Assembly (NCBI GenBank): GCA_964017145.1
Contig: OZ024846.1
Coordinates: 124,001 to 188,000 of the forward strand
Origin: Agrocybe praecox
Lineage: Eukaryota; Basidiomycota; Agaricomycetes; Agaricales; Agrocybaceae
Direction of reading: 5' to 3'
DNA length: 64,000 nt
Part shown: piece after piece, positions 42,180-53,391 of the stretch
How the letters are laid out: the number at the start of each line of letters is the position of its first letter
Numbering within the stretch: the first letter of the stretch is position 1
Made by a program: the position numbers and the translations under genes
The notes under the pieces: model-generated
What the model saw: the letters and a program-made list of their open reading frames with translations, nothing else
What the model was told of the DNA's origin: nothing
The model's database searches: none

Positions 42180-43515
42180 ATGTTCAATCGCTCATCTCTC
42201 ACTGCTTCCATTATCCTCTCACTGCTTCTCTCAGGCTCCGTCATCGCATCTCCACCCAACGAAGTACGTAGAGATACAGAAGGAGGACAACCGCAGGTTA
42301 TCACAAAATGCACCGTTTCTGGTACAGCTGCGTTGACATTCGTACGTTGTTCATTTTACTTGTAAGGGTTTTGAAACCTAACTCGAACCTTTCCTTTTCG
42401 TTGCTTGATTATCTGTGATAGGACGACGGACCTTATAATTATCTGAACAACGCAGTCGATAAACTGAAGAAGGCAGGAGCGAAGGGGACTTTTTTCTTTA
42501 GTATGTCATCGCCATTCTTTTTCCTCGTCATTTGTCACTAACGGTTTTAGATGGTAATAATTGGGGATGCATATACGACGATGCAAATGTCCAGCGAGTC
42601 AGATATGCTCATGATAATGGGTTCCAAGTTGCCAGCCATACGTGGGCGCATAAGGATCTAAAAACTTTGAATAGGGATGAGTGTACGTTCTCTTTAATCT
42701 CAAAGAAAGGCTTGATTTGTGATTATATTTGTCAGTGACTTCCGAATTCAAAAGGACACAAGGTACTTTCTCCGTTGATTTCTAATCCCTCCCCTGCCCG
42801 CGTTAAGTGATTCCTAATCGTGTGCTTTCTAGACGCAATTGAAAAAATCACAGGAGTGCAAGTTGCATACACCCGGCCACGTATGTGTTTTAGTTTACTT
42901 CTTTGCTGATATCAAACCATGACTGATGCAACTCCATCCTAATACCCAGCATACGGCAACTACAACGACCTCGTGCTACAAGTAGCAGCAGAACAGGGAC
43001 AGACGCTGGTCAACTGGGACTTTGAGTATGCCAACGCTTTTGTCGCCTCTTTATATAAATCCTCATCGGATCCCATTTCTTCCCTTTCCCTCTTACAGCT
43101 CGGGAGACTCGGTCGGCGTATCCTCCATCGCCCAAAAGGCGCGCTACGACAAACTTGTCGAGGACCACCCGGATACGGTGCTAAGCTTGGAGCACGAGGT
43201 GCACAGTACGTCGCTATCACTGCATATTGCTATCTCCTCATCTGTAACCCACTTCAAAATAGACAGCAGCATATATGAAGTCTTGCCATACGCGATTCAA
43301 AAACTTCAAAAGGCAGGCTACAAACTCGTCACGCTCGCAGAGTGCCTTGGCACCCAGGCGTATCATAACGAGACTAGTGGAGATGAGGATAAGGGCCAGA
43401 ATGGGAAGAGTAGAAGGGGCGAGAAAGATGTGAGTATTCATTTTTCTGAAGGGTGAATTTGAAAGATGTTAAACCGGTATTTTCAATGTCCTCAAAGGAG
43501 AGCTGGACATGTTGA
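42180..43515 (+). CDS. chitin deacetylase (carbohydrate esterase family 4)
   Basis: A chain of short exons gives a secreted NodB-type deacetylase. Residues 1-24 are a signal peptide (MFNRSSLTASIILSLLLSG...). Motif 1 is TFDDGP at 53-58, formed across the first intron. The metal site is SHTWAH with H110 and H114. Then come LTSEFKRTQDAIEKITG, RPPYGNYND (motif 3), VNWDFDSGD (motif 4) and TVLSLEHEVH (motif 5 region). The last exon is tiny (43498-43515) and ends ESWTC, the Trp-Thr-Cys end I know from Agaricomycete relatives. The enzyme removes acetyl groups from chitin in the wall, giving chitosan. If the last intron were retained the frame would stop at 43456. All catalytic motifs are present. Confidence 0.85.
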
Positions 43516-43930
43516 TAGACAAAGCGTCGTCGAGTACAGTGTCACGTCGGTTCTATCCACCCTACTTTTAAGTTGCAGTGTTTCGTCCATAGCATACATA
43601 CCCCATTAATCATAAAATCTACCATTCGTTTGAATCACTGTTCTGATATTGCGATCAGGTAGGACTCGCGCGTGTATATGCACAACTTCACCCTCATTGC
43701 TGGACAACGTTTCCACAATATTCAGACGAGTCATGGAACAAAATCTTCCTCGTTCTGTTATGGCACATAATACTATCGCCAGAGTCGCTACCTATGGATA
43801 TCTCAATATCGTCTGTACATTGATTTATTAACTATAGCTTAGATGAGGGAAAGTGATTAATATAAGTTGGTAAGACGCCCTTCATGTCAAGAAGATAGCT
43901 CGATTAGGATTGGTATATGTGTATTCACAG

Positions 43931-44390
43931 GTCAATGAATTACTTGTATCCGGTGCTGTAGGCACGATTAACTCGTGCTTTTATATCTAACGTATTCCAT
44001 TAGCTTATACAATCGGGGAAGGAGCTTCCACGGCAAGGCCCGAATCCGAACGATATTAATAAGTATGTTCTGCGCAAGAAGAACAGTAAGAGCCCCACTT
44101 AGTTCTGGAAAGTGATTTTTGAATCCTAACTTTGTCAATGATTACCTCCTTTAAGGCGGGTCCAGTACCTTGTCCATTCCAATCGCACATCAACTGGACC
44201 AGCTCACTCACCTCCGTATCTGCTACAAACTGCATATTGTATTCACGCAGCACCATTATCGACGGCAACCTAAACCCCACCGGTAAAATCGCGCACACGA
44301 CCGCCGCAGACGACTTCATCACAACTGATTTCCTCAAATCCGATGTTGTTATCAATATGTTTTATCGCTCTGAGTATGCTTTTGTGGAAA
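43931..44390 (+). pseudogene. truncated Gal80-like oxidoreductase relic
   Basis: Matches the middle and later exons of the intact gene at 50951-52259: VNELLVSGAVGTINSC (for AKELLASGVIGAVKST), GKELPRQGPNPNDINKYVL (for GKELSIQGK...), STLSIPIAHQLDQLTH, then after a frame change SATNCILYSRSTIID, NPTGKIAHTTAADDFITTD, FLKSDVVINMFYR. The Rossmann-fold N-terminal exon is missing and the C-terminal 100 residues are absent. Splice-site-like junctions are kept, so it was a DNA duplication and not a processed copy. Confidence 0.75.
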
Positions 44391-46761
44391 GGAAATTGAC
44401 GGAGATGAGGGGACAATTCCTATTGAGTCTGATGCTATATAATTTAATAAACCATAACTTTTCGTCAACTGGTGACTGCTTCAAATCGACACCATGTCGT
44501 GGGGTCTCCTTAGAGAATTTAATGGTGGGGAATCCATGATTTTCAACGTCAAACTTGAAATTATGACAAATAATTCCCTTCAAACCGTGTTGAAAGTTCA
44601 AGAATTCAGGATAGGGGCGGAAGTCGCGACGCGTTCAGTCACGTTTTACTCGGCAAATCTCGGCGACGTCGATGAATTATAATGCCGAAGTTGGCCAACT
44701 ATTAATTTCTAACACAGATTATCATTCTATCGCGAAAAGAGGTACGATTGAAGAGTTAGAATTCGGTCTTCGGCGGAGCGGCACTTCGGCACAAGCTTGC
44801 AACCCCAGTCACGACGCGTGACTGGGTCACCGCCACCTGCACTCTTTCCTTTCCACTCCAGCATCCAATTCCTGACCGAACGCCTCATTACCATCGTTCG
44901 GTTTTTCCTTGCTACATCTCTGGCTATGTCTTTACAAATACCAATCTAAGCAGCAACTTGCCCACGCTAGAGCAGCATCCAAAATTTTCCCCACCCACCG
45001 CTCCCTATTCCTTTAAGGCTTTATGATATTGAAATTCGAAAGGAGTCGTTATATGACGAAGTTAGGACAAGTTATGGGCGCTTAAATTAAGGGCAGATTT
45101 TGTTCGGTACCATGGTAAAACGTGGATAATCCTGGTTTTATTCTACGACGTAATCCTTCGTCAAAACGCTACTCTCTTTTGCCCCTTTGTAATTACCAAG
45201 GCTAGTTGCCCATGTGAAATCAAATTGAAAATAATAATAAAAATGCTAAACTACCCAGAGTCTCCGACAATACCTTTTACTGGCAGAGTCATAATAAAAT
45301 TTCCTGTTAATGCCTTCGAAGGATGGGACAGTCCCACCAAATTCTGTATACACTGTCATGCTCCGTCACTCAAAAGATGGCACGTAGGTATCGTGGCAGA
45401 ACAACTTCAGTATCATCTTAATGTCCTCCTTAACCCGTGATTAATTCAATCATGCTACTAGAAGGATATACCTTTCTGGAATATTATCCACAGATATACA
45501 CATTGACTTATAGGTCCTTATTCTGTTATGCACTGCATCAAATGATTCTCGGCTCGCTCTAAAGTGCTAATATTTATACCGAATCATGTGCGCCACGGCC
45601 CACTCAGGCTTAAGATAATTTACAACATTATCCACCACTTACACCCTAAAGAACAAAGTAAGTGTTTAGATATAACCAACATACGTCAAATTTACGCGCC
45701 GGCAGTTGTTGATAATCAATATCAATGATATCGATCGTTGAGGATGGATACTAGGTGGTGTATTTATGCCTTCGACGTATATTTGCCGCCCCACTTGGTC
45801 GAGTTTGCCGTGTGAATTGACATGGCGTTAAGAATACATTTCACCCACCCACCACTCCCTATTACGGTTTTCATCCATTTCTGCGCCTCGTGACGCCCTG
45901 AGCATTCGCTTTTGGCTGCAATTTACTAGCCAGGTACAGCTACAACCCTCATCTTATTGAGCAGCGAGCTTTATGGACCACTGTAATTTTAATTTTAAAT
46001 TACCAGCCGTCTCATAGGAATAATCTTCGGGTCGAGGCGCCGAAACAGCAAAAACCGGTTGCCCTCCCACCCATCACAGCGTGCTCGGACACCTGTGCAG
46101 ACGGTCGGCTAGCTCAGGATGAGGGTGAAAAGTGCCGAGTCGCGCTTTTACCCAAACAGCTTTCCTAACATGTTTTCTTAACTTCGCGCATTCGGAAAAA
46201 TAGAAGGACCCTCTTGATATTCTGATTCTACATGTCCTACGAAGCTTACAAGAAAGAGCGACAGACAAAGACAAGCATTACAAGATTCAAATCCAACCAC
46301 ATCCGTCTCTGTCCTTTTGACTCTTTCCGAATCCCAAATCCTTTTCTATCGCCACCATCTCACTCGGCGTACTCAAGAAACTGAGCGCATCGTCTAAGGT
46401 TTTGTGGAAACGTCATCTCCACATGTTTGGAGAGTTTATGCTATGACGCCCATTTGCTATTTCGAGTCTGATTGGTATTTTTTCGTCATTCCAAGGGCAG
46501 AACTATGAACCTCAAGCTCGAGCTTCAAAACGAATCTAAACCGGTAACATATTCACACCGCCACACTTCCGAGTTCCCACCTCCGTCCGAAGTGGAAAAA
46601 CGACGTAAGAGAAACACAGCCACACACAGCCAATGGTGGGTTTCCAATTGATTGTGTCCCTGTTCATCACATCCATTTTCTGCGCATCGCTTTCTTTCTG
46701 CCCATAAATCTCATCTTTGCTCTTTTTCTTTGCTTTAGACTCCGTCTCAGCGCACCCGACG
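44391..46761. other. intergenic, 2.4 kb without a recognised gene
   Basis: Frames are short. The text CCCACCCACCRCTCCCTATT occurs twice (near 44992 and 45846), which suggests an old duplication. No RNA gene seen. The last 200 bp are presumably the promoter of the next gene. Confidence 0.4.
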
Positions 46762-48424
46762 ATGTCTTCGTCAACCACGTACCACCCGCCTCCTTCACTG
46801 GCTAGTCGTAATTCCGCCTCTACTTCTCGATCTTCTTCGTCTTCTCAGCCCCAGAATCAGGCTCATCATACAAGAACAAGAAACCAATCAACACAATCTC
46901 TTTCTGAGCAATACATACAAGACGCTTTCCACTCATACTTGAAATCATCGTTGACGCAAGCGAAGGCAGAAAGGCTATTGGATGAGGATGTGTTGGCAAG
47001 TGCAGAGGGTGATTTGATGATCACAGGTACGTTCTCTGATTCTGAATGATACCGTTTTTACAATAGTTGCTTCAGGTCCTGCTTTATGCTTATATTTCGC
47101 TGCTCTGCGATGTACTACCAACCCACCTTCTGTGCCTCTCCCACGATCGCGCAAATCAAGTTCCTCAGCCAACTCCAATGAACCTCACGAACTTTCATAC
47201 GACAATTGCCCACCTGCATTTGTCTCCTTCCTGCGTGTATGGGCCGGTACCGTCCCACCAATCCAAGCATTGGTGCCAGAAGCCCAACATGATCTTGCGA
47301 GGGTGATTTGTGGGCTTCCTCCTCTCTCTGCGTCTCCGTCATCATCGGGAGCCGCACAAGAGCAAGTGAGAGTCGTAAATGGGATTTCTGCCGACCTACG
47401 AGCAGTCGCAATTGAGATAAGTCAACGACGGAGCTTCCAGGATCGTTATGCGTCAGATTTACAGGCCGCTTTGGATGGTGGTACTGGCGGCTCAGACAGT
47501 CCTAGACGGACGACATCTTTCGTGCCTCCCCCAATGTATGATGAGAGTGTGGCTTCTCCTTCGTCACCGGCACAGACATTACCACCCCCATTGCCAGCCC
47601 CATCTGTACCCACCATCCTTCGACCAGGAGGGCGGAGTCGCCCAGCAAACATATCCGTCCCTCCCACTACCACAAATGCCGGACTGCTTTCCCCGCCCTA
47701 CTCTGCTTCTTCCTCCTCGACATCGCACTCTCGGTCTCCCTCAATCGGATCCACAACTTCATCTGCTCCCAAAACCCCTACCATCCTGACCCAGACCATC
47801 GAGTTCATCCGTGAAACTCTCTACTCATCACTCTTCGACGTTCTTTCTTCCCAATCATCCCTGCGTCTTCTTCTAGAACAAGACCAAACCCGAGCCTACT
47901 TTGCGTGTGTCGCGTTCGCCATCCTCCATGTAGCCACTACGGCCGTGGATCCAGTCACAGGGAGCGTCCAGGGCGTGCTTGGCAAGGAAGTAACCCTGGA
48001 TGAATGCCCTCTGGAGCTCAAGGGGTTTATGCAGGAACTCGGGGCAATAGGGAGGGATGCGAGAAAGATGATGCAGGAAGATGATGAGTATGCCATCAAG
48101 ATGATTCAGGAGGGCCGTGATGCTGAGCTGGAAGACGGTTCAGGGGGGAGTCGGATGGATAGAGTGCGTGCTATGCTTGAAGAAGGGGTGGGATACGAGC
48201 TGCGAGCGAGCGGCGTGTCTCCTCCACCTTTGTCAACACCCTCCGGGGGTACTATGAACTCGAACCCTGCATCCACGAGGCCGCCTAGTCGAAGTCGAAG
48301 GAGCATCGAAGGTCGTACCGTCGCCTTTGCGAATCGTATCAATGCGCTGAGTCTCGGTATGACCAAGCTCAAGGCTTTCAGAGAGAGACAAGAGGATATT
48401 TTTGCAATTTTGGGAGGCGTGTGA
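46762..48424 (+). CDS. conserved Ser/Pro-rich protein of unknown function
   Basis: Two exons (46762-47026 and 47076-48424) give 537 residues, starting MSSSTTYHPPPSL. A start at 46717 is also in frame, but the residues before MSSS look like leader sequence. The N-terminal 45 residues are Ser/Gln-rich, followed by a helical piece (SEQYIQDAFHSYLKSSLTQAK). The middle has a globular part (PPAFVSFLRVWAGTVPPIQ, RVICGLPPL) and a long disordered Ser/Pro region. The C-terminal third is helical again (TIEFIRETLYSSLFDVLSSQ, YFACVAFAILHVATTAVD, ELKGFMQELGAIGRDARKMM) and ends in NALSLGMTKLKAFRERQEDI. No membrane span or catalytic motif. I do not recognise the family. Confidence 0.75.
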
Positions 48425-48845
48425 TATGTACACTGCCCGGTAGGTGAAAGGTGAACCTTTTTTTGTTTTTTGTTTTGTTTTGTTTTTGAAATAATGACTA
48501 CTACTATTAATTACTCTATCTCATCAAATTAAGTAATCTTTCTCTCCTTTTCGACTATTGCTATTGGTCGTTATTCCATAACATGGGAGCTACTTATCTA
48601 TTTACCTCGAGAGCTACCTTGCAGTAGAATTGTACATTATAATTATGTGTAATTTTACGTTATGTCACATACCTATTCGCGTGGTTTATTCCAATGCGCA
48701 CTCCGAGCCGCATAAGTTGTGACTTGGTTGTGACTCTATTCTTTATCCATAGTCCACGACCGTTCTTCGAGGACTCGTATTGGAAAAACTGGACACTGCG
48801 AGATAGTGCGGAGCTAGGACAGACAAACGGTACGTCCAGTATCAG
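48425..48845. other. intergenic, no gene seen
   Basis: Starts with a T/G-rich run (TTTTGTTTTTTGTTTTGTTT near 48459) after the stop codon. Nothing else noted. Confidence 0.4.
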
Positions 48846-49868
48846 ATGGATTACCTTTGTGATATCGTTAACGAGCCACTCTTACTAGCAATCGTCGTAC
48901 TACTCATGGCCACAATGGCTTTCATCAACACTGCTTTGCAAGAACTGGCACCGGAAGAAGAACAGCCAGAGACGTCACCACGGGCAGAATTTACATTCCA
49001 GTCATTGCCGCCCGAGCTTTTACTCGAAATATTCTCTGTCCTGGAACTCAAATCTTACATTATCGCTCATGGTGTTTGCAAAGAATGGCAGCGCCTCTTA
49101 CCATTGGCCGATATCCATCCAATTCGGCGGCGTCTATTCAACCTATTCTACCACATGCTGGAATGCCCGCGTTTTCTCGACACAAGACCGTGGACACTGG
49201 AGAATCTGCAATCTTTCGATAGACAAGACTATATTGATGCTCTCTTATCGCAGTACCCCGCTATTCCTGAAGAATTCCGAATTTGGATCTTGGAGTGGCC
49301 TTCACGGATGGTCACATTCGGAATGTGGCCTGGATTACCGATAGTCCAGCATAACGTAACAACTCTCCAGTGGGCCGAGGGCGTGAACTGGATCGCATAC
49401 GGCTCACCGATGTTAATGAGCGTCGCATACATGGAAGGATATCTAAAGCCGAGGTTTATTCCGGCTCTTCTGGTATGGAAATGCTATTGCAGCTCTCATT
49501 GGTTATTTTTTGAAAAGGATATACCGAACCTCTTTGGTCGCGTTCTAATTACCTGTTTGGATGACGGAGAACCATCAGCGGTATACTCTACTCCCACGGA
49601 TCCCGATCTCGAGGATGAGGAGGAGGATTCACCGTATATCGACGCCCTTTATCCAGACTGGATTACATATCTAGACGATTCCTGGGACAAGACTCTTCGC
49701 CCGCTCCTGGCACCAGGTTTCCCCTTAGATAGAGCTAGTGCTATCGAGTCGCGACCCATTGAGTTTCCGGTGAGGTACAACCTTTGCTCCAATCTAGCGC
49801 ATAACCTTCCATCACCTCCATGGGTGGCAAGTCATTTGGCTCACTTCCAGGATGACATGGCTCGGTAG
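48846..49868 (+). CDS. F-box protein
   Basis: An intronless frame of 340 residues. Residues about 49-87 form an F-box: FTFQSLPPELLLEIFSVLEL followed by SYIIAHGVCKEWQRLLP, with the Leu-Pro, the central LLxEIF and the Cys-Lys-Trp positions expected. The rest is Trp/Pro-rich without clear repeats (for example WILEWPSRMVTFGMWPGLP), and has an acidic loop DLEDEEEDSPYIDALYPDW. F-box proteins bind Skp1 and select targets for SCF ubiquitin ligase; the target here is unknown. The first 30 residues are hydrophobic (LLLAIVVLLMATMAF). Translation may instead start at 48906 (MATMAFINTALQELAPEEE), which removes most of that. Confidence 0.75.
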   Translation: MDYLCDIVNEPLLLAIVVLLMATMAFINTALQELAPEEEQPETSPRAEFTFQSLPPELLLEIFSVLELKSYIIAHGVCKEWQRLLPLADIHPIRRRLFNLFYHMLECPRFLDTRPWTLENLQSFDRQDYIDALLSQYPAIPEEFRIWILEWPSRMVTFGMWPGLPIVQHNVTTLQWAEGVNWIAYGSPMLMSVAYMEGYLKPRFIPALLVWKCYCSSHWLFFEKDIPNLFGRVLITCLDDGEPSAVYSTPTDPDLEDEEEDSPYIDALYPDWITYLDDSWDKTLRPLLAPGFPLDRASAIESRPIEFPVRYNLCSNLAHNLPSPPWVASHLAHFQDDMAR

Positions 49869-50950
49869 TAGGGATCATTGTAGTCAGCCCATTTTTGGGA
49901 AACAGTGCCAAGTGCCAAGAATATTTGGCAATGCATGCCAAAACCTTTTTACGAATCCCAGAGCGACAGATAATGCGAGATACGCCCAGTCCTCAAAGCA
50001 GGACTTTTCAGCGTCAATGTTGACGCTATCATGTTATATATTCTCCCCACGGCTCGATAATCGCCTTGATTTCGATATGATCAGGAGTATAGTCCGCAGT
50101 GTACTTCCAGACAACATTCCGGTACAGTAAGTCTATGATATTTCACCCAAATTACCAGGGTAGACGCAAACAACCAAGTGAGGAAACGAAGAACATTTCA
50201 CCTAGCTGTATTTTCGGCGATATTCACCTTATACCTCTTAAACATCGCCAACCTCTGCCTATAATGTTTTTTTTTCTGAGTAGTGGGCGACTTATAGAGA
50301 TACTTGTTACAGTTGAACGGCAGTTTGGATAGGGCGAGCCACTTCCGTTACCCGTAGGAGGTACGAAAACTAGGAACCGTGGGAAGATTTCAAGGACAAT
50401 TTTACCATGCTGACGGATGATGGGTGATATATTGATATCGCAGTATAGAGGCGTACTATCCAGAGAAATTGGTTCCGAAGTCCTTCATCTTGATTGAAGA
50501 ATGGGATAAAATCTCAACAATTGATTTTGGTTTGATTATGAATCCATATGTATCTATAAATATCAATCAGCTTACTTGAGCGCTTAGAGAATTGTACAAG
50601 AATTGTACGAAATACGTCCTAATCTGGAGCTATCCAGTCCAAAACTCAGCAGTCAGTCTAGAGTTTTCGATCATAAGATTATTAATCGCCGATTATGCGA
50701 GAAGAACTATTGATACAAAGTTAGTTGGTAAGACGGTTTTGGATCAAGAAATCGATCTGATTAATAAAAAAAGTTGTTTGTTTAGTGCGTATGTATATCA
50801 GAACGCCTGCTTACATGCAGGACCGGATTCGTAATTTAGTCACAGAAGTGCCTCTTCCCGACTATATAATGAGTCCTCTTCTGCATGTTTGGACAAAGCA
50901 GCTCGTTCTTTCTATCCTGAATCTTATTACATTCTCAAATCCTCATAAAA
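49869..50950. other. intergenic, no gene seen
   Basis: AT-rich region between the F-box gene and the Gal80-like gene. Short frames only. Confidence 0.4.
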
Positions 50951-52259
50951 ATGTCCCCAATCAAAGTCGGCTTCATCGGGCTATCCGCACACGGATGGGC
51001 AGCGGACGTCTTAGGCCCTGCTCTTATCCAGCCGTCGCTCAAGGAGAAATACGACCTCGTAGCCGTATCTACTACCTCCGAGTCTAGTGCCCAGGCATCA
51101 GCAGAGAAGTACACCAAAGCCGTCGGACACCCAATCAAGGCGTACCACGGCGCCAGCTCCAAGATCGCTGGAGACCCTGATGTCGAGTTCGTCGCTGTGT
51201 CTGTGAAAGTGTTGCATCATAGGGATGTGGTTATTCCGGTTATTGAGGCGGGGAAAGATTTCTTCCTCGAGTGGCCTGCTGGAAGGTCGACTGAAGAGAC
51301 GAGGGAGATAGCGCAGGCGGCGAAGAGGTATGGTGTTAGGTCTATTATTGGCCTACAGGGACGACATAGCGCTGCCCTTGTCAAGGTCAGCCTTTGAGTA
51401 TGATAATGTTCTTTCTGTGTATATCCTGAACATTGATTTATATAGGCCAAAGAGTTACTTGCATCTGGGGTCATAGGCGCTGTCAAGTCGACGAATGTGG
51501 TGTGTAATTCCTAACACCTGGTCAATGGAAATAAACCTGAAACACCCTTTATCTCTAGCTCGTACATCTCGGCAAGGAGCTATCGATACAAGGAAAAACC
51601 ACATTGGATAGTTTGAAGTACCTCCTGGACAAGAAAAGTGGTAAGCGCACTCAAGCTTCCATTCCTGGTGCAGACTCTCAAAACCGATAATCCCACCACT
51701 ACCTTTAGGCGCCAACACACTGACCGTTCCAATCGGGCATCAACTCGACCAACTGGTCCACGTCCTGGGCGAATTTGCTTCTATATCAGCTACAGATGCG
51801 ATAGTATACCCCAGGAGCACTATCATCGATACGACAGGAAACCCCACAGGAGAGATCGTCCAGACAACAGCAGCGGACCATTTCAGCATCACAGGATTCC
51901 TCAAGTCGGGAGTCTTTGTCAACGTCTTCTATCGCGCCGGTTACGCCTCAGGAGAAGGCACAGGAAGGCGCCCATACGTATGGGAGATCGATGGCGAGGA
52001 AGGGACGATCAGGTTCGAGTCCGATGCGCTTCTCGGTAGTCTTCCAATGCTCGCTGAGCCAGACTTGTATTTGAACGGGAAGAAAGTTGACTTTGATGCA
52101 GAGACTCCTAGAAGCCCCATCCAGAGCGTGGGCCTTGCGTGGAAAGAGTTCGCGGAAGGAGAAGGGAGCTATCCGACTATTGATGATGCTGTTAAGCACC
52201 ATGAATTGTTGGATGCTATTGAACTTAGTGCAAGGGAAGGTCGTCGCGTCACGTTATAA
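50951..52259 (+). CDS. Gal80-like / Gfo-Idh-MocA family oxidoreductase
   Basis: Four exons (50951-51385, 51446-51499, 51559-51640, 51709-52259) give exactly 373 residues. The N-terminus is a Rossmann nucleotide-binding fold: VGFIGLSAHGWAADVLGPAL (GxxGxxG-like), DLVAVSTTS, then DVEFVAVSVKVLHHRD and GKDFFLEWPAGRSTEET. In catalytic members the latter reads EKP; here it is EWP, as in Gal80-type proteins. Then GLQGRHSAAL, LGKELSIQGK and PIGHQLDQLVHVLGEF, and a beta-rich C-terminal domain (YVWEIDGEEGTIRFES). Whether this copy acts as a sugar-linked regulator or as an enzyme cannot be told from sequence. A 5'- and 3'-truncated relic lies 7 kb upstream. Confidence 0.85.
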
Positions 52260-52469
52260 TTTAGTGATTTTTAGTGGGTTTGGCTTGTACATACGTACCT
52301 CAGAGATTATAGTACTCGCAATTCAGAAGTATAAGTACGGCTGAGTACTTCCTCGCCAACTTTGTTTTGTAACTCCGACGATTCATGTAATTTCTATCCT
52401 TCAAATTCATCATAAAAATAGAAAAAGTAAACTGCGCTCTTGTTTTCCATTTTTGGCTCTTCTGAGTTC

Positions 52470-53060
52470 TCAAATTGTGAAGTTCGTCAGAAGAGAGCTC
52501 CGCCTCCTTCCATTCCACGAAGAAATGTCTCTCCAGTGTGGACTGTCCTTCCTAAGCGCTGATACCTTTGCTCCAAGTAAATAGGGACCTCTGCTGTCCG
52601 TAAGAGCGAGCCACGCATCAGCTTTCCCGAGACACACGATCGCCCTTGGGTGGCATCTCCTCGAACTGAACCCATCTGAGCTTTTTTGATTCTCTTGATA
52701 TACTTCGCACCAAGAGGATTCAGGCGAGATTCGGTAACGGGGCCCATGAATTTCCATACGGCAGTCAAGCACGACACAAAAGCTGCCTCTGAAAACGCTA
52801 CTTGAAGACCCAGTGCTATCCTGAATTAGCCTCGGTGTTTTAGGGTACGTCTTGTCCAGGTGTTTAGCAATTGCAAACGAATCTGCGAGATAGATTCCCG
52901 TGGAGGAATCATAAATTGCAGGAAGCGTGTAAAGGCCGCTGCTACCGTCTAATGCATTTTTTCTTGTCGGCTTGATACCCATTTATTTGCGTCGCACGGC
53001 GATATCGGGATGGCAAGCGGATCGTTTGGAAAGTTTCAAATCCGAAGGGAGTAGGATGGA
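52470..53060 (-). pseudogene. glutathione S-transferase remnant
   Basis: On the minus strand the thioredoxin-fold half of a GST is readable: KPTRKNALDG, GLYTLPAIYDSSTGIYLADS, FAIAKHLDKTYP. Then in another frame come SCLTAVWKF, GAKYIKRIKKAQMGS, and back in the first frame GKADAWLALTDSRGPYLLGA. A TAA stop sits between HPDIAVRRK and MGIKPTRK, where functional relatives read on. Stop plus frame switches mark it as broken. The extreme N-terminal part with the catalytic residue was not found. Alternative splicing could explain part of the frame changes but not the stop. Confidence 0.6.
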
Positions 53061-53391
53061 GATAGAGATATAGCAAAGAAACGCGAGCAGAGATGAAAGA
53101 ATTGAAGAAAGCAGGTGTAAACGTTCTATGATATCCAAAATATGCATAAGCACTTTGCCCTTTACTCTTCGGGAATCAAGCAACCAAAATTTGCTCAGCC
53201 GGGTAGGAAAATCAAATACAGTGTGAGTGATATGAGTATGCCATCCTCTATACAGTCACGAGGTAGTCCTTATAATTGCATCCAATCTTTGCTTGGAGTT
53301 GGAGGATGATTAATGAAGGTTATCGTACGTATAAGCCCGAAGTGAATAGTCCCGAAAATAAATTAAAAATGTTCATGGGGCGCCGTTCATA

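Noticed and set aside
41836..42336. 166-codon plus-strand frame upstream of and overlapping the chitin deacetylase
   Set aside because: Low-complexity Pro/Ser/Phe content caused by the CT-rich leader; the deacetylase uses another frame with a signal peptide and catalytic motifs.
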